From NCBI GenBank assembly GCA_029224185.1, contig CM055198.1, positions 1,488,001 to 1,552,000 of the forward strand: a stretch of DNA of 64,000 nucleotides, written 5' to 3'. Positions 30,147 to 41,630 of the stretch are shown one piece after another. The notes beneath the pieces are model-generated. The model made no database searches, was not told the DNA's origin, and saw only the letters and a list, made by a program, of their open reading frames with translations. Position numbers and translations under genes: made by a program. The first letter of the stretch is position 1. The number at the start of each line of letters is the position of its first letter. Source of the DNA: Karalla daura. Its lineage: Eukaryota > Chordata > Actinopteri > Chaetodontiformes > Leiognathidae.

Positions 30147-33100
30147 AAGTCTCTTGGTGCTGCATCATCTCTCTGCCACGAAAGCCCTCCCTCATGGATC
30201 AGCTTACTGATAGCTTTGTTACCTCCCTTCGCGAGACTCTTGACTGCACCCCTAACAAACAAGACTATCTTTAGACCAAGATCTGCTCCCTGGTTTACAC
30301 CAGAAACTCGCCACCTAAAGCAGCTAGCACGTAAGTTAGAGAGGAAATGGCGTTCAACCAAAAATACCAGTATTTTTCGAACCTGGAAAGACAGTCTGAA
30401 GACTTACAGGCTGGCTCTGTGTAATGCCAGAGCCAGATACTACTCCTCTCTAATTGAGGAAAATAAGCATAGCCCCAGGTTTCTGTTCAGTACTGTAGCC
30501 AGGATGACTCAGTCATAACTCCACTGAGCAGTGTGTCCCTACACATCTCAGTGTAACAGTGCCACAAAGTAAGGGACACTTTGCCTGCTTTCCCTGCTTT
30601 ATTCTCCCCTCTTTATAGCACTTGAGTACCCCAAATAAAGGGTCAGAACGATGGAGGCGTGGTCTTTCGTATCCACAAATATTTTATTGGCTATTCTTAT
30701 GACAACACATCAGTAAAAGACTAAGGCCTTAGTAGAACACAATCATGCACACTGCCTATACATGGTACGCTGGGTTAGCTATTAGCAACATGCCAAGACG
30801 AGCAGCGCAGATTCCCCGAACCCAAACCCAAAAAAATCACATTAAAGCACACAAGTTTATACACGCCAAGCAAAGCCATGCACTGCAAGCCAAAAATCAC
30901 ACTCCAAACAAATTAGTAGAAAACAGAATCTGCTACCACTAGAGGCAGTAGTTGCGACACAGCCACCAGCATACAGCAGATATAGGACTATGGGCCACCA
31001 CCAATAGAAATAAAACAAAATAAACAAATTAAACAAAACAATGGATTACAGACAGTACACAATTACCCAACAGCAATCGACGGTTAATTGGGCAGACAAA
31101 CAAACGAGCACACAGACAGGCAGACAAAGGGTTTCACAGAAAGCACAAACTGCAAGCACACCCACATGCACATCGAGACAGCAGCCGCACACGCACACCT
31201 GCATGCACACGCCATGCACATCCAGACCACAGCCGAGCGCTATAGCAAGCGGCCTGTCGGTCGGATAGCTGAAGCTAGCAGCAGCGTAGCAGGACGGGAA
31301 TACCTCCAGAGGACAAAACAGCAACGGCGACCACCCGGCCAGACGCCAGTCGGCCCTAGGGGAGACATGAGAGTTATTTGCAATGCTACACACCATTACA
31401 ATGACTAAGAGAGCGGAAGGAAGGCAGGACCTACCGAGAAGCAGTTAACAAAAGCTACAGGAAGCTCGGCTGGCAAAGCACTTCGTGCCGGTTAGATGCT
31501 GCAATCCACACACAGCGTCAGCATGTTGCCTCACCTATTCACGCGTGCAGTGAATACATAAATTACCAAGACATACCTGAGCCGAGGATAGTGGAAGCAC
31601 CGGAGGGAATAGAACAGCGCTGCTAGCCAGTTAGCTTTAGCAGCGAACCTACGGCTAGAATGTAAACCACAGTAAGTCTCCTTACTGTGTCAGAACATAC
31701 ATGTCAGAACGTACGAAACTGGACAGGAAAGGGACTGTACCGGTAAGCCAGTAGAACCAAGGATACCCTCTGGAGCTACAGCGAGTGCTGGGCAGCATGA
31801 ACCTTGCGTCTTCCCCTGGGACAGGCAGATGTTTCCTGCACAGCCCTGCCGGCGTTTATAAGGGCGTGGCTAGCAACCACCTGACCACACGTGGGGTGGG
31901 CTGAGTGTGTAGGCACCCTCACGAATTCCCAGGCACTGTCCTGCCACATCAGCAGTGGTGACTTTATGGACTACTTTAACAACAAAATTACAAATATTAG
32001 GCAAACAATTAAGAACCACTCAGCATCTACAGCGATTAATTTACCCCCTGTTGCAGCTTTTCAGATTACAGATGGGGATATAACCAGGTCACTGTCTTCA
32101 TTTGATCCCATTGACCTGCATCAGCTGACCACTGTCATCTCCTCCTCTAAATCATCGACCTGCCTCCTTGACCCAATTCCGACCAAGTTGTTAAAGGAAG
32201 TGCTGCCCTTAATCGCCACCTCCTTACTTGACCCCATCAACCTGTCCATAACAACAGGTTACCTTCCTCTTAAGTTCAAAGTTGCAATAATCAAACCCCT
32301 CCTTAAGAAACCGTCCCTTGATCCAGGAACTTTAGCAAACTACAGGCCGATCTCCAATCTTATCTTCATCCCAAAAATCCTTGAGAAAACCATTGCCAAC
32401 CAGCTCTGTGAACACCTTAATAACAATAGTTTATTTGAATCCTTCCAGTCTGGTTTTAGAATAAATCATAGCACTGAGACTGCACTGGTTAAAGTCACTA
32501 ATGCCCTCTTAATGGCATCTGACCATGTTCTTGTTTCAGTGCTTGTCTTGTTAGATCTGTGCTGCTTTTGATACGGTTGACCACCAGATCTTACTAAGGA
32601 GACTGGAATATCAGCTTGGAATCAGAGGCACTGCTTTAGACTGGTTCCGGTCCTATCTCGATATCAGTTTGTGTCAGCGATAACCAATCTCAGCCACGGG
32701 GTTCCACAAGGATCTGTGCTTGGCCCAGTTCTTTTCTCTTTATATATGCTCCCTCTAGGTGATGTCATCTGGACTTTTCCTTTTTAATTTTTAATTTTAA
32801 TTTTTTAATTTTATTCATTTATTTACTTTTTTTTTTTTTCCCTCCCGGGTTCCATCAACGCTGAGCTGGATCCAGGACCCTGTCCCTCTTCTCACTGCGG
32901 TTCCTCCTGCCTGCTACTCTGGACTGATTCACTTCATTGACTTATTTATATTCTGAACTGTTAGCCATCAGTACTGTTTTGCATGTGCCCGCCTGTCCGT
33001 CCTGGGTGAGGATCCCCTCCTCTGTCTCTCACCCTGAGGTTTCTCCCCTTTTTTTCCCTGTCAGGGTTTTTCTTGGGAGTTGTTCCTCAGCCTTTGCGAG

Positions 33101-33227
33101 GGTCTAAGGACAGGGGGTTTTTCACTATGTACATATTGTTGCTCTCCTTGTAAAGTGCTCTGAGATAACAGCTGTTATGAAATGGCACTTTAAACAAATA
33201 AAGTTGAAGTTGTTGAGTTGAAGTCCA
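30147..33227 (+). mobile_element. L2-type LINE, copy A, inserted in BEL
   Basis: Flanked by a 9-bp direct repeat GAAGTCAAG (30138-30146 and 33228-33236), the target duplication of this insertion. It begins inside the region between endonuclease and reverse transcriptase (SAPWFTPETRHLKQLARKLE at about 30281), is split by a 1.4-kb LTR, and continues with RT (LLDPIPTKLLKEVLP; LANYRPISNL; FQSGFRINHSTETALVKVTN, to 32570). The sense continues in another frame to GVPQGSVLGPVLF at about 32699-32737. The polymerase YADD box is absent: the sequence jumps at about 32770 to the T-rich 3' UTR. It ends with AATAAAGTTGAAGTTGTTG, the short tandem tail usual for this group. Confidence 0.9.
30532..31950 (-). 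repeat. Solo LTR nested in the L2 LINE
   Basis: The 1.4-kb block interrupts L2 coding sequence. The flanks are AGCAG at 30527-30531 and AGCAG at 31951-31955. The + strand left end is TGTGTCCCTAC and the right end is CTGCCACATC; if the element ends at 31948 the termini are TGTG..CACA. On the - strand a TTATAAACGCC promoter-like site (about 31855) precedes an AATAAAATA site (about 30683). No internal genes are present. The exact right edge is uncertain by two bases. Confidence 0.65.
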
Positions 33228-33309
33228 GAAGTCAAGGTTTCTGCTATTGTGTCTGTGGAACAAGAAAGACAGACTCCCGTGAGACATCTGATAAATCGCA
33301 GCTCATCTT
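33228..33309 (+). pseudogene. BEL sequence between L2 and the second solo LTR
   Basis: About 80 bp of the BEL RNase H to integrase linker. It also occurs at 39444-39533 in the duplicated block. Confidence 0.7.
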
Positions 33310-34353
33310 TGCGAACGACCGGATGGCCACCTCACTCGGCAAGAGACCGAGCGGTTGGGTGTCAGGGGGATAAGGGTAAAACAAAAGTCAGCAGTCCAAT
33401 AAATGATTATGAAAAATGTGCAATTTATTTACAGTGCAACAGTCTATCAAAAAGAAAAATGACAAAAACCCAAAAATTCTCAAAAGTCCCAAAACACCAG
33501 GAAAAGGTAATAAGAAAAATAAGCAAAAAGTAGCAACAAAATCAAAGAGATGGTTAGCAATGAATTTCCACAGATTTTACTTACACTGGCTCTTTCTCCG
33601 GTTGACAGCACCTGTCCTCACCTACCCCAGGCTACAATGAACCTGCTGCTTATATATTCCTCCCCTCTAGGGGAGCCTGCTCTGCCATTGGCTAACTATG
33701 ACTGGACCATTTCGTATAAACCCCCCCATTTAACACACACAAAACAGTAATTCCAAATAGCACACATAATCCACACATCCCAACCACTCTCGAGAAAAAG
33801 ATCACACCAAATCAAACACACACATATAGCACTCTACCACTAAAACCCAATACCTACCCAAACCTCCCCTCCCGACTTACACCCTTCCCCTTCCCGACAG
33901 TTAAGCTTGTCCTTTAAATACCCCCCACCCAGAACACGCGTCTGTTTGGCAGTGGGGACTAAAGATGGAGAGGATGTGGTGAGTATCACGACTGGAGGAC
34001 TGTACAGGACGGGTTATCGCTGTGGCGCCTACTCCCAGGCAGCAAAGGTCCGCACCCGGGGGGTGAACCGCGGACCTGCCGCCGCAAATCGCGGGGCAAA
34101 CTGCCGACACCATATGTATATATGTATGTGTGTGTGTGTAAGCACGTGTTCGTGTGTAGCGTGCGTGCGTGCGTGCAAGCGTGCGGCTGCGCATCTGTAC
34201 GGGGCTGCGCGTCTCTGCGGCTGCGCGTCTGTGCAGCCAAGCACTGTGCTTCCACACCGCATCAATAGTTAACCAAACACGCCCCGACTGAATGAATGAA
34301 ATAAATGTCCACAATTCTAAAAACAGTGAGGGGGCGGAGAACACCTCCTCACA
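33310..34353 (+). repeat. Solo LTR inserted in BEL integrase leader
   Basis: The empty site is preserved at about 39520-39540, where the same BEL sequence runs without interruption. Here it is split by 1044 bp that start TGCGAACGACCGG and end CTCCTCACA, with the 5-bp duplication ATCTT at 33305-33309 and 34354-34358. A TATATATTC box (about 33649) and AATAAATG (about 34301) support an LTR in + orientation. The short TATG/TGTG and TGCG repeats at 34115-34180 are part of it. Confidence 0.85.
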
Positions 34354-35555
34354 ATCTTGGACACGTCTCTCAAGATGGCTTGGATACTCCGGCTGAAGGC
34401 CCTCTTGCTGGAAATCAGGAAAAGGAAGGAAGTGAATGCACAGTTTCCTAAGCCTGCATCAAATGCAAAGCAGCGCATGGATGCTAAGATATGTTGTCAT
34501 CTCTCATTGGAGGAGGTAGACAAAAATATGAAGAGGTAGGAGACAAAAATATGAAGAAGAGCTGTCTTACCTTCAATGGGGCGAGAGCGTGAGAGGAAAC
34601 AGTCACATCTACAAACTCAATCCCATACTGGATGACAGCGTTTTGAGAGTTGCAGGTCGGCAGCCATGCCAGAGGAGTCTAAACATCCAGCTATAATAGC
34701 TAAGGACCTTCATATCTCAGATCTCATCATACGCCATATTCATCAAGAGGTTGGCCATGGTGGTAGGAACCACGTGTTGTCAAGGTTACGTCAACGCTTT
34801 TGGATTCCCTCTGCCAGCGTCTCCATTAGACGGATCTTATGTTGTCTTGTGTTGTCTACCGCAGGTTACATGGAGCAGTCAGTCAACAACAAATGGTGAA
34901 TCTGCCCATTGATAGGATTACACCAGATGACCTCCCCTTCAGCTACGTGGGGGTAAATTACTTCGGACCATTTGACATCAAGCGTGGCAGGAGTCTTGTT
35001 AAGAGATATGGAGTCATCTTCACTTGTCTGGTGATAAGAGCAGTGCACATTGAAGTTGCTTCATGTTTGGATACAGATTCATTCATAAATGCATTATGAT
35101 GCTTTATTGCAAGAAGAGGACAGGTTAAGGAGCTCCGCTCGGACAGTGGCACTAATTTCATTGGTGCAGAGCGTGAATTGAAAAAGACTATTGAAGGATG
35201 GAACCTGGAGCAGATAAAAACACACTCACTGAAAGGAATCAAATGGACCTTTAACCCGCCTGCCGGATCACATCATGGAGCAGCATGGGAGAGGCTAATT
35301 CATTCCATAAGAAAGGTTCCTAACTCCACTTTGAGAGCACAAAGTCTGGATGAGGAGGGACAAACAGTACTCTGCGAAGTTGAATTGATTCTCAATAGCA
35401 GACCACTCACAAAGGAGCCTACGGATCTAAATGACTTGGAGGCCTTAACACCAAACCATCTTCTGCTTCTAAAAACCAAGCCCAGTTTACCACCTGGTCT
35501 GTTTCACAAGGAGGACAGTTATGCACGTCACAGGTGGAAGCAAGAGGTGGACTAA
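34354..35555 (+). pseudogene. BEL/Pao integrase
   Basis: The reading covers the pre-integrase region (WILRLKALLLEIRKRKEVNA), the HHCC-type zinc region (HIHQEVGHGGRNHVLSRLRQ at about 34738-34797, with the second cysteine pair damaged near 34845) and the core (PFSYVGVNYFGPFDIKRGRS at about 34936). It continues through the LRSDSGTNFIGAERE block (about 35134), NPPAGSHHGAAWERLIHSIR and the C-terminal LEALTPNHLLLLK. The second Asp block keeps SDSGTNF. One stop is at 35098 and shifts are at about 34540 and 34850. The family inserts the element's cDNA into the chromosome. Linkage to the other BEL domains is direct after removing the insertions. Confidence 0.85.
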
Positions 35556-35864
35556 ATAATACTTGCCGCAACTACAGGACCAGTACTCTTTGCAGACCTG
35601 TGACCAAGATCTGCCTTCTCCAGGAGGCTGAACAGTCATGAAGGCTGTTCGTCTTGTTTGACTCAGACATGACTTGAGTGATGATTCATTTAAGGACATG
35701 TGCTGGTAACCTCTGTCCTAGACAGGACTCGGCTTGACATAAAGAAGATGGGCCGAAGATCTACAATGAGCTTTATATGATGATGGATATGTGGGACTAA
35801 ATGTTAAAGATGATGAAATGTAATGTGTTTTTTTGTGTAGATTTGTAATTATTACTGGGGTAAG
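35556..35864. other. BEL 3' untranslated segment
   Basis: No long frame. It lies between integrase and the 3' LTR. Confidence 0.5.
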
Positions 35865-36226
35865 TGTAACAATTATGTTGCCGGAATGTAGTGTGGTTGG
35901 TTGATGCATCTCTGTGGCTGGCGACTGGGTGGAGCCAGGTGGGGATGTGTGTGGTACCAGAGGGTTTAAATCAGCTGATTTTCACCTGTGAGGGATGGAG
36001 AGGGTGAAAACGAGGAACATCTGAATTTTTGCTGACCGCTAAAATACTGCTAAACTACACTAGATTGCACTGCCCGAGATGTCTCTTAAGGGTTTTTGTG
36101 TTTTTTCACTGTTCATTTTTAACTAATAAACGTTACTTGAATCGGCATTCCTGAGAGATCGCCTTTGTTGCAAGCGCGTCTGGCAATGCTTCTCCTCATT
36201 CAGCCTCTTGGCGACATCAGTCAACA
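35865..36226 (+). repeat. BEL/Pao retrotransposon 3' LTR
   Basis: Pairs with 24191-24530. It starts TGTAACAATTATG and ends GTCAACA, with AATAAACGTT at about 36125. It carries a small insertion relative to the 5' LTR (about 36070-36090). Confidence 0.85.
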
Positions 36227-37865
36227 TCTATAGTCACCGCTATAGGTAACTTAGTTTGTGAACCTAACCTGGTCGGGAACAGAACTATGTTGAAGAAAGC
36301 TCGAGCTGTCTCCTCCCCACACTCAAAAAACAGGAATAGAGTTAAACAAGGCTTTATTAAAGTACAACAAAAATAACCTGGGACCCTTGGTGGCCACAGG
36401 ACAGAAAATGGAAATCTAACTACTCTGGAAAACAAATGAAGAAACTCCTCGGAGTTGGACTGCCTCCAAACCTTCTTGCGATGGACTGGAGACCGAGGCG
36501 ACGCGTCCTCAGCAGGTCTCCTCCTGGATGCCGGTAACTGCAGCTCAACTGCAATAGGGTTGACCACCTTATCCACAGAGAAGGGACCAATGAATCGTGG
36601 AGCCAGCTTGTTGGATTCCACCTTTAAAGGTTAGTCTCTGGAGGAAAGCCAGACCATCTGCCCCCTCTTGTAGACAGGAACATGACATCTATTGCATCCA
36701 GAATCTGCACTGCCTGGCTCTTTTGGATTCTGGCCCGCACAGCTGTCCAGGTATGACGACAGCGACGGATGAAGGCTTGAACCAGTGGAGACTCGGCTTC
36801 CCTCTCCTGGGCCTCAAAGAGAGGTAAGATGTGAGCACATTCCACCCAGTTCAGCATTGATGTTCATGAAGAGGGGTTTGAAGAACACAAACATCACAGC
36901 AGCTTCTCTTCCCTGTCTTGATTCATCCTCTCAGTTTGGCCGTTTGACTGGGGATGATAGCCAGGAGACAGGCTGACTGAGGCCCCAATGCATTTATAAA
37001 ACTTCTTCCAGAATTGAGACATGAACTGGAGGCCTCAGTCAGAAACAATGTCCGCTGGTATTCCATGTAGGTGGAAGATATGATGAATCATCAGTTCAGC
37101 TGGCTCCTTAGCCGACGGAAGTCCCTTCAATGGGACAAAATAGCAACACTTGCTGAACTGGTCCACAATAGTTAATATAGTTGAAAATTCCTTGGAGGAA
37201 GGCAGACCAGTAACAAAGTCCAGGGAGATGTGGGTCTAGGGACGACGTAGGACAGGCAAGGGACGTAAAAGCAGGAGCATGAGTAGAACCCTTCTGCTGG
37301 CTGCACACCCTGCAGGCAGTCACATAGTCCTTCATGTCTCTGTGCAACGATGGCCACCAAAACATCTGAGCAATGGATGCAATGGAATCGTGCCCCCAAC
37401 GCAGAACTTCTGACCTAAGCGTTGGAGGCACAAAAAGTCTCCCTTCCGGGCAAGAGTCTGGAACATCAGCTCTTTCTTGAGCCTGGAGCACTTTTTGCTC
37501 CTCTCTCTCCAGCAAATGCTCTGGAGAAAGCAACAGGCTTGATATTCTTCGATCCTGGATGATAAAATGAGGAAAAGTGAAACCGGTCAAAAAATAGCAA
37601 CTAGCGTGCCTGTCTAGAGATCAGTCTCTTGGCTGTGAGCAGGTACTTCAAGTTCTTGTGGTCTGTCCAAACAATGAAAGTCTCACGAGTCCCCTCCAGC
37701 ACTCCTCGAGTGCCACCGCTAACAACTCACGGTTCCCAATGTCATAGTTTCTCTCTGCCGGAGAGAGTCACAGGGATGCATTTTATTATTCTTGGACCAC
37801 TGTGACAAAACTGCTCCAACTCCGATATCGGAAGCGCCCACCTCCACCACAAACTGCATGAACGG
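36227..37865 (-). pseudogene. Ty3/Gypsy pol fragment, minus strand
   Basis: Read on the - strand: an RNase H piece (FVVEVGASDIGVGAVLSQW at about 37866-37810, with Gly where the catalytic Asp of VEVDAS is expected), then an integrase zinc region (SEVLRWGHDSIASIAQMFWW, then CRVCSQQKG, about 37420-37270), and an integrase tail and linker (36857-36624). A chromodomain-side segment follows (KLAPRFIGPFSVDKVVNPIA at about 36609). Stops and shifts separate the pieces. It abuts the BEL 3' LTR on one side and is cut by the L2/BEL block on the other. Confidence 0.8.
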
Positions 37866-39443
37866 ATCATCAGGAGTCACTCTATAGATTTCCACTGTTA
37901 TGCTGACGACACCCAATTATATCTATCTGTCAAGCCGGGCGAGCTCAACCGTCTACTGCAGCTTCAGTCCTGCCTTGATGACATTAAGGCCTGGATGACT
38001 AATAATTTCCTCCTTCTGAACTCTGAAAAAACAGAGTTACTGCTCATAGGTCCTAAACACCTACTTGACTCTATATCTGATGCCATAGCACTACAAAGTA
38101 GTTTTGCGACTCCTTCTGCCACCACTGTAAAGAACCTAGGTGTTAGTTTTGATCAAGACCTGTCTTTTAGTTTCCTGCCTACTTCCACCTCCGCAATATT
38201 GCAAAAATAAGACACCTACTCCCTCCCCATGCAGCAGAACAGCTGGTCCATGCATTTGTTACTTCCAGGCTGGACTACTGCAAATCTCTAATGGCTGGAT
38301 GCTCCAATAGGTCGCTGAGAACTCTGCAGCTCATTCAGAATGCGGCAGCCCGTGTCCTGACTAAAACTGGAAAGAGAGATCACATCTCTCCTGTTCTGGC
38401 CTCATTGCACTGGCTTCCTGTACCTTTCAGGATCCAGTTCAAAATCTTCTCCTTGTCTATAAAGCTCTTCATGGTCTGGCACCCGCTTATATCTCGGACC
38501 TGATAAAACCCTATTGCACCGCTAGGACACTTCGTTCTCTGAATACAGAATACGAATCTCTAAGTCTAGATGGGGAGCCAGAGCCTTCAGCTACCAAGGC
38601 CCTCTGTTATGGAACCATCTACCAGTTTCAGTCCGGGAGGCAGACACCCTCTCTACCTTTAAGAGTAGGTTAAAAACCCTCCTTTTTGACAGAGCCTACA
38701 GATAAATCCAAGATAAGCTGCTATAGGTTGAGTCTGCTGGGGGTCCCCGGCACATTGAGCTGTATCTTCTCTGCCTTCTCTGTGGGTGTGAATCAGGTTC
38801 ACGTTCCCTCGAGCTTCTCTCTCTCCTCTTGGCCTCTCCCCGTCTGTTTTCCATCTCCTCCTCTTCCTCCCTCTCCTCCTCCACCACTCCTTCCTCTCCT
38901 TTCTATCTTTCAATTTTTATTTATTTTTATTCTTATTTTATTTTGATTAATATTTTATTTTTTAATTCTTAATTTTTAATTTTCTTTTCATTCTTATTTT
39001 TATTTTTCATTTTATTTTTCATTTTATTTTTATTTTTATTTTTCCCTCCCGGGTTCCATCAACACTGAGCTGGATCTAGGACTTCGTCCCTCTACCCGGC
39101 TCATCTCACTGCGGTTCCTCCTGCCTGCTACTCTGGACTGATTCACTTCATTGATTTATTTATATTTTATATTAACTGTTAGCCATCAGTACCGTTTTGC
39201 CTGTGCCCGCCTGTCCGTCCTGGGTGAGGATCCCCTCCTCTGTCTCTCAGCCTGAGGTTTCTCCCCTTTTTTTCCCTGTCAGAGTTGTTCTTGGGAGTTG
39301 TTCCTCAGCCTTTGCGAGGGTCTAAGGACAGGGGGTTTTTCACTATGTACACATTGTTGCTCTCTTTGTAAAGTGCTCTGAGATAACAGCTGTTATGAAA
39401 TGGCACTTCAAACAAATAAAGTTGAAGTTGTTGAGTTGAAGTC
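37866..39443 (+). mobile_element. L2-type LINE, copy B, 5' part missing
   Basis: Starts inside RT just before the YADD box (37899-37910, reading CYADDTQLYLSVKPGELN) and continues through FLLLNSEKTELLLIGPKHLL, then fragments including LRTLQLIQNAAARVLTKTGK (38312) and the C-terminal part to about 38700. The T-rich 3' UTR and the tail AATAAAGTTGAAGTTGTTG end at about 39440. Its 3' junction with BEL sequence is the same as in copy A, so it was copied with its flank. Frame breaks at about 37990 and 38210. Confidence 0.85.
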
Positions 39444-40206
39444 CAGAAGTCAAGGTTTCTGCTATTGTGTCTGTGGAACAAGAAAGACAGACTGCTGTGA
39501 CACATCTGATAAATCGCAGCTCATCTTGGACACGTCTCTCAAGAGTGATGGCTTGGATACTCCGGCTGAAGGCCCTCTTGCTGGAAATCAGGAAAAGGAA
39601 GGAAGTGAATGCACAGTTTCCTAAGCCTGCATCAAATGCAAAGCAGCGCATGGATGCTAAGATATGTTGTCATCTCTCATTGGAGGAGGTTAAAGCCAGT
39701 GAACTGGAAATTGTCAAGAGACAAAAATATGAAGAAGAGCTGTCTTACCTTCAAAGGGGCGAGAGCGTGAGAGGAAACGGTCACATCCACAAACTCAATC
39801 CGATACTGGATGACAGCGTTTTGAGAGTTGCAGGTCGGCAGCCATGCCGGAGGAGTCTAAACATCCAGCTATAATAGCTAAGGACCTTCATATCTCAGAT
39901 CTCATCATAAGCCATATTCATCAAGAGGTTGGCCATGGTGGTAGGAACCACGTGTTGTCAAGGTTACGTCAACGCTTTTGGATTCCCTCTGCCAGCGTCT
40001 CCATTAGACGGATCTTATCCAGATGTGTTGTCTGCCGCAGATTACATGGAGCAGTCGGTCAACAACAAATGGCGGATCTGCCCATTGATAGGATTACACC
40101 AGATGACCTCCCCTTCAGCTACGTGGGGGTAGATTACTTCGGACCATTTGACATCAAGCGTGGCAGGAGTCTTGTTAAGAGGTATGGAGTCATCTTCACT
40201 TGTCTG
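39444..40206 (+). pseudogene. Duplicated BEL integrase fragment
   Basis: Near-identical to 33228-33309 plus 34354-35030 but without the solo LTR. It is better preserved: the pre-integrase stretch KASELEIVKRQKYEEELSYL is complete and the zinc region keeps CVVCRRLHGAVGQQQ. It stops in the core after YGVIFTCL, where a short L2 tail begins. Confidence 0.85.
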
Positions 40207-40303
40207 GGTTGTTGCTGCATTGTTGCTCTCCTTGTAAAGTGCTCTGAGATAACAGCTGTTATGATATGGCACTTAAAACAAATAAAGTTGAAGTTGTTGA
40301 AGT
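40207..40303 (+). mobile_element. L2-type LINE, copy C, 3' end only
   Basis: About 95 bp matching the last part of copies A and B (TTGCTCTCCTTGTAAAGTGC, AATAAAGTTGAAGTTGTTG). It is an extreme 5' truncation. Confidence 0.8.
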
Positions 40304-41630
40304 TGTAATCTAGAGACCAAAATTTTGTTAGTTTTCATCCGAATTTCTAGTGACACGGGTGCACATGTGCACACTACGCCCCGTACCCGGAAACACAATT
40401 GATAGCCCTAGGTCACCCCGTCAGGTGCATGGCACGCTGCAGGGGGGGCAGGCGGGCGGGCGATGGTTGTGCTGGATTATGGGACCCCGGTCTCCATTTG
40501 CTGCTGGGGGTGGCGGACCTAACCTGTGGGCCTGCTGCCCTCAGATCCTCCAGGTTCTGATGTCGAGCGCTGGGGGGGGGATTCGTGCCCCGGCCGCCCG
40601 GCCGGCTTCACTGCGGGGCTGGTGCTCATGACAAGACTGGAGACACCCGACCCGGCAGGCCATCTGGTTTTGCGGAGGCCAGGTGTAACCACGAACATTA
40701 GAGATCTTTCACCCACCCGCTACACACACTCACACACACACAAAAACGCAATGTTACGTTGGGTTGAGTATTGTCATTGTCATTGATTTTGGTTCCATCC
40801 AGTGTGCTACTGAGCCTTATGGTTGTCACTTTTTGCTGTCTGTTGTTGTCTGTTGCTGCTGTCCCTCTCTCTCCCCATCTCCTCTCCGCAGCAGCTGAGA
40901 CGTTGCCGCCAACCCAGTGCAGGGACAGGCAGCGGTAAGAATGGGAATGGCAGTCTGTTGCTCTCGCTCCCACTGCTGCTGTGATAAACGGAACTCAGCT
41001 GTTGCCCAGCGTGACTGCAGCTGCCCCTGCTGATGCTGTTGTCATTTCTGTTGCGTTGCCGTCTTTTATCTGCAATTGTTTGTTTCTCTTGTGTCTTTTG
41101 TATCCTTTTGTCTCTGTTCTCTCCCTCTTGTTCGCCCTCCCGCCTTCCCCCTCTTTCCTGCACACCCCTTCTCTCTCTACAGTCTGTACTGTCACTCATT
41201 AAGATAATAATTATATATATATATATTAAAAAAATGATTTGAATCAAGACATGTTTGTGAAAGTGGACATACAATCCATGCAATCAGCTGTCTTCAACCG
41301 ATGAATCAGAGCGAAAACAAACCAAAACGTTTTTTAATTGATACGTCTTAGTGTGTCTTATTCTTATTCCTCCAGCATTTTTGGGGCAAGATATACGTAT
41401 TCTTTGACCACAGGCATTACTCTTATTTGTCACTGGTAATGTTGGTCTAACCACAGAGACAGGTTCGCCATTAAACTAGTGTAGCGTCCGAGGTTTATGG
41501 CTTCTAGAACTGCGCTGATGACTTGCAATACACACTCATGCGCTCTGACATTTCGTTTTGTCGTTTTTAATTGTGCCTGAGCCAGAAGAGAGAAGGGGGA
41601 AGAAAAATACCTTCCCCTTGAAGTTTCCTC
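40304..41630. other. No gene seen
   Basis: Contains a GC-rich part (40380-40690), CA repeats (40725-40742), a TA tract (41211-41226) and, at about 41476, an AGCGTCCGAGGT motif also found at 8422. The right end may belong to the leader or LTR of the following Gypsy element. Confidence 0.4.
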
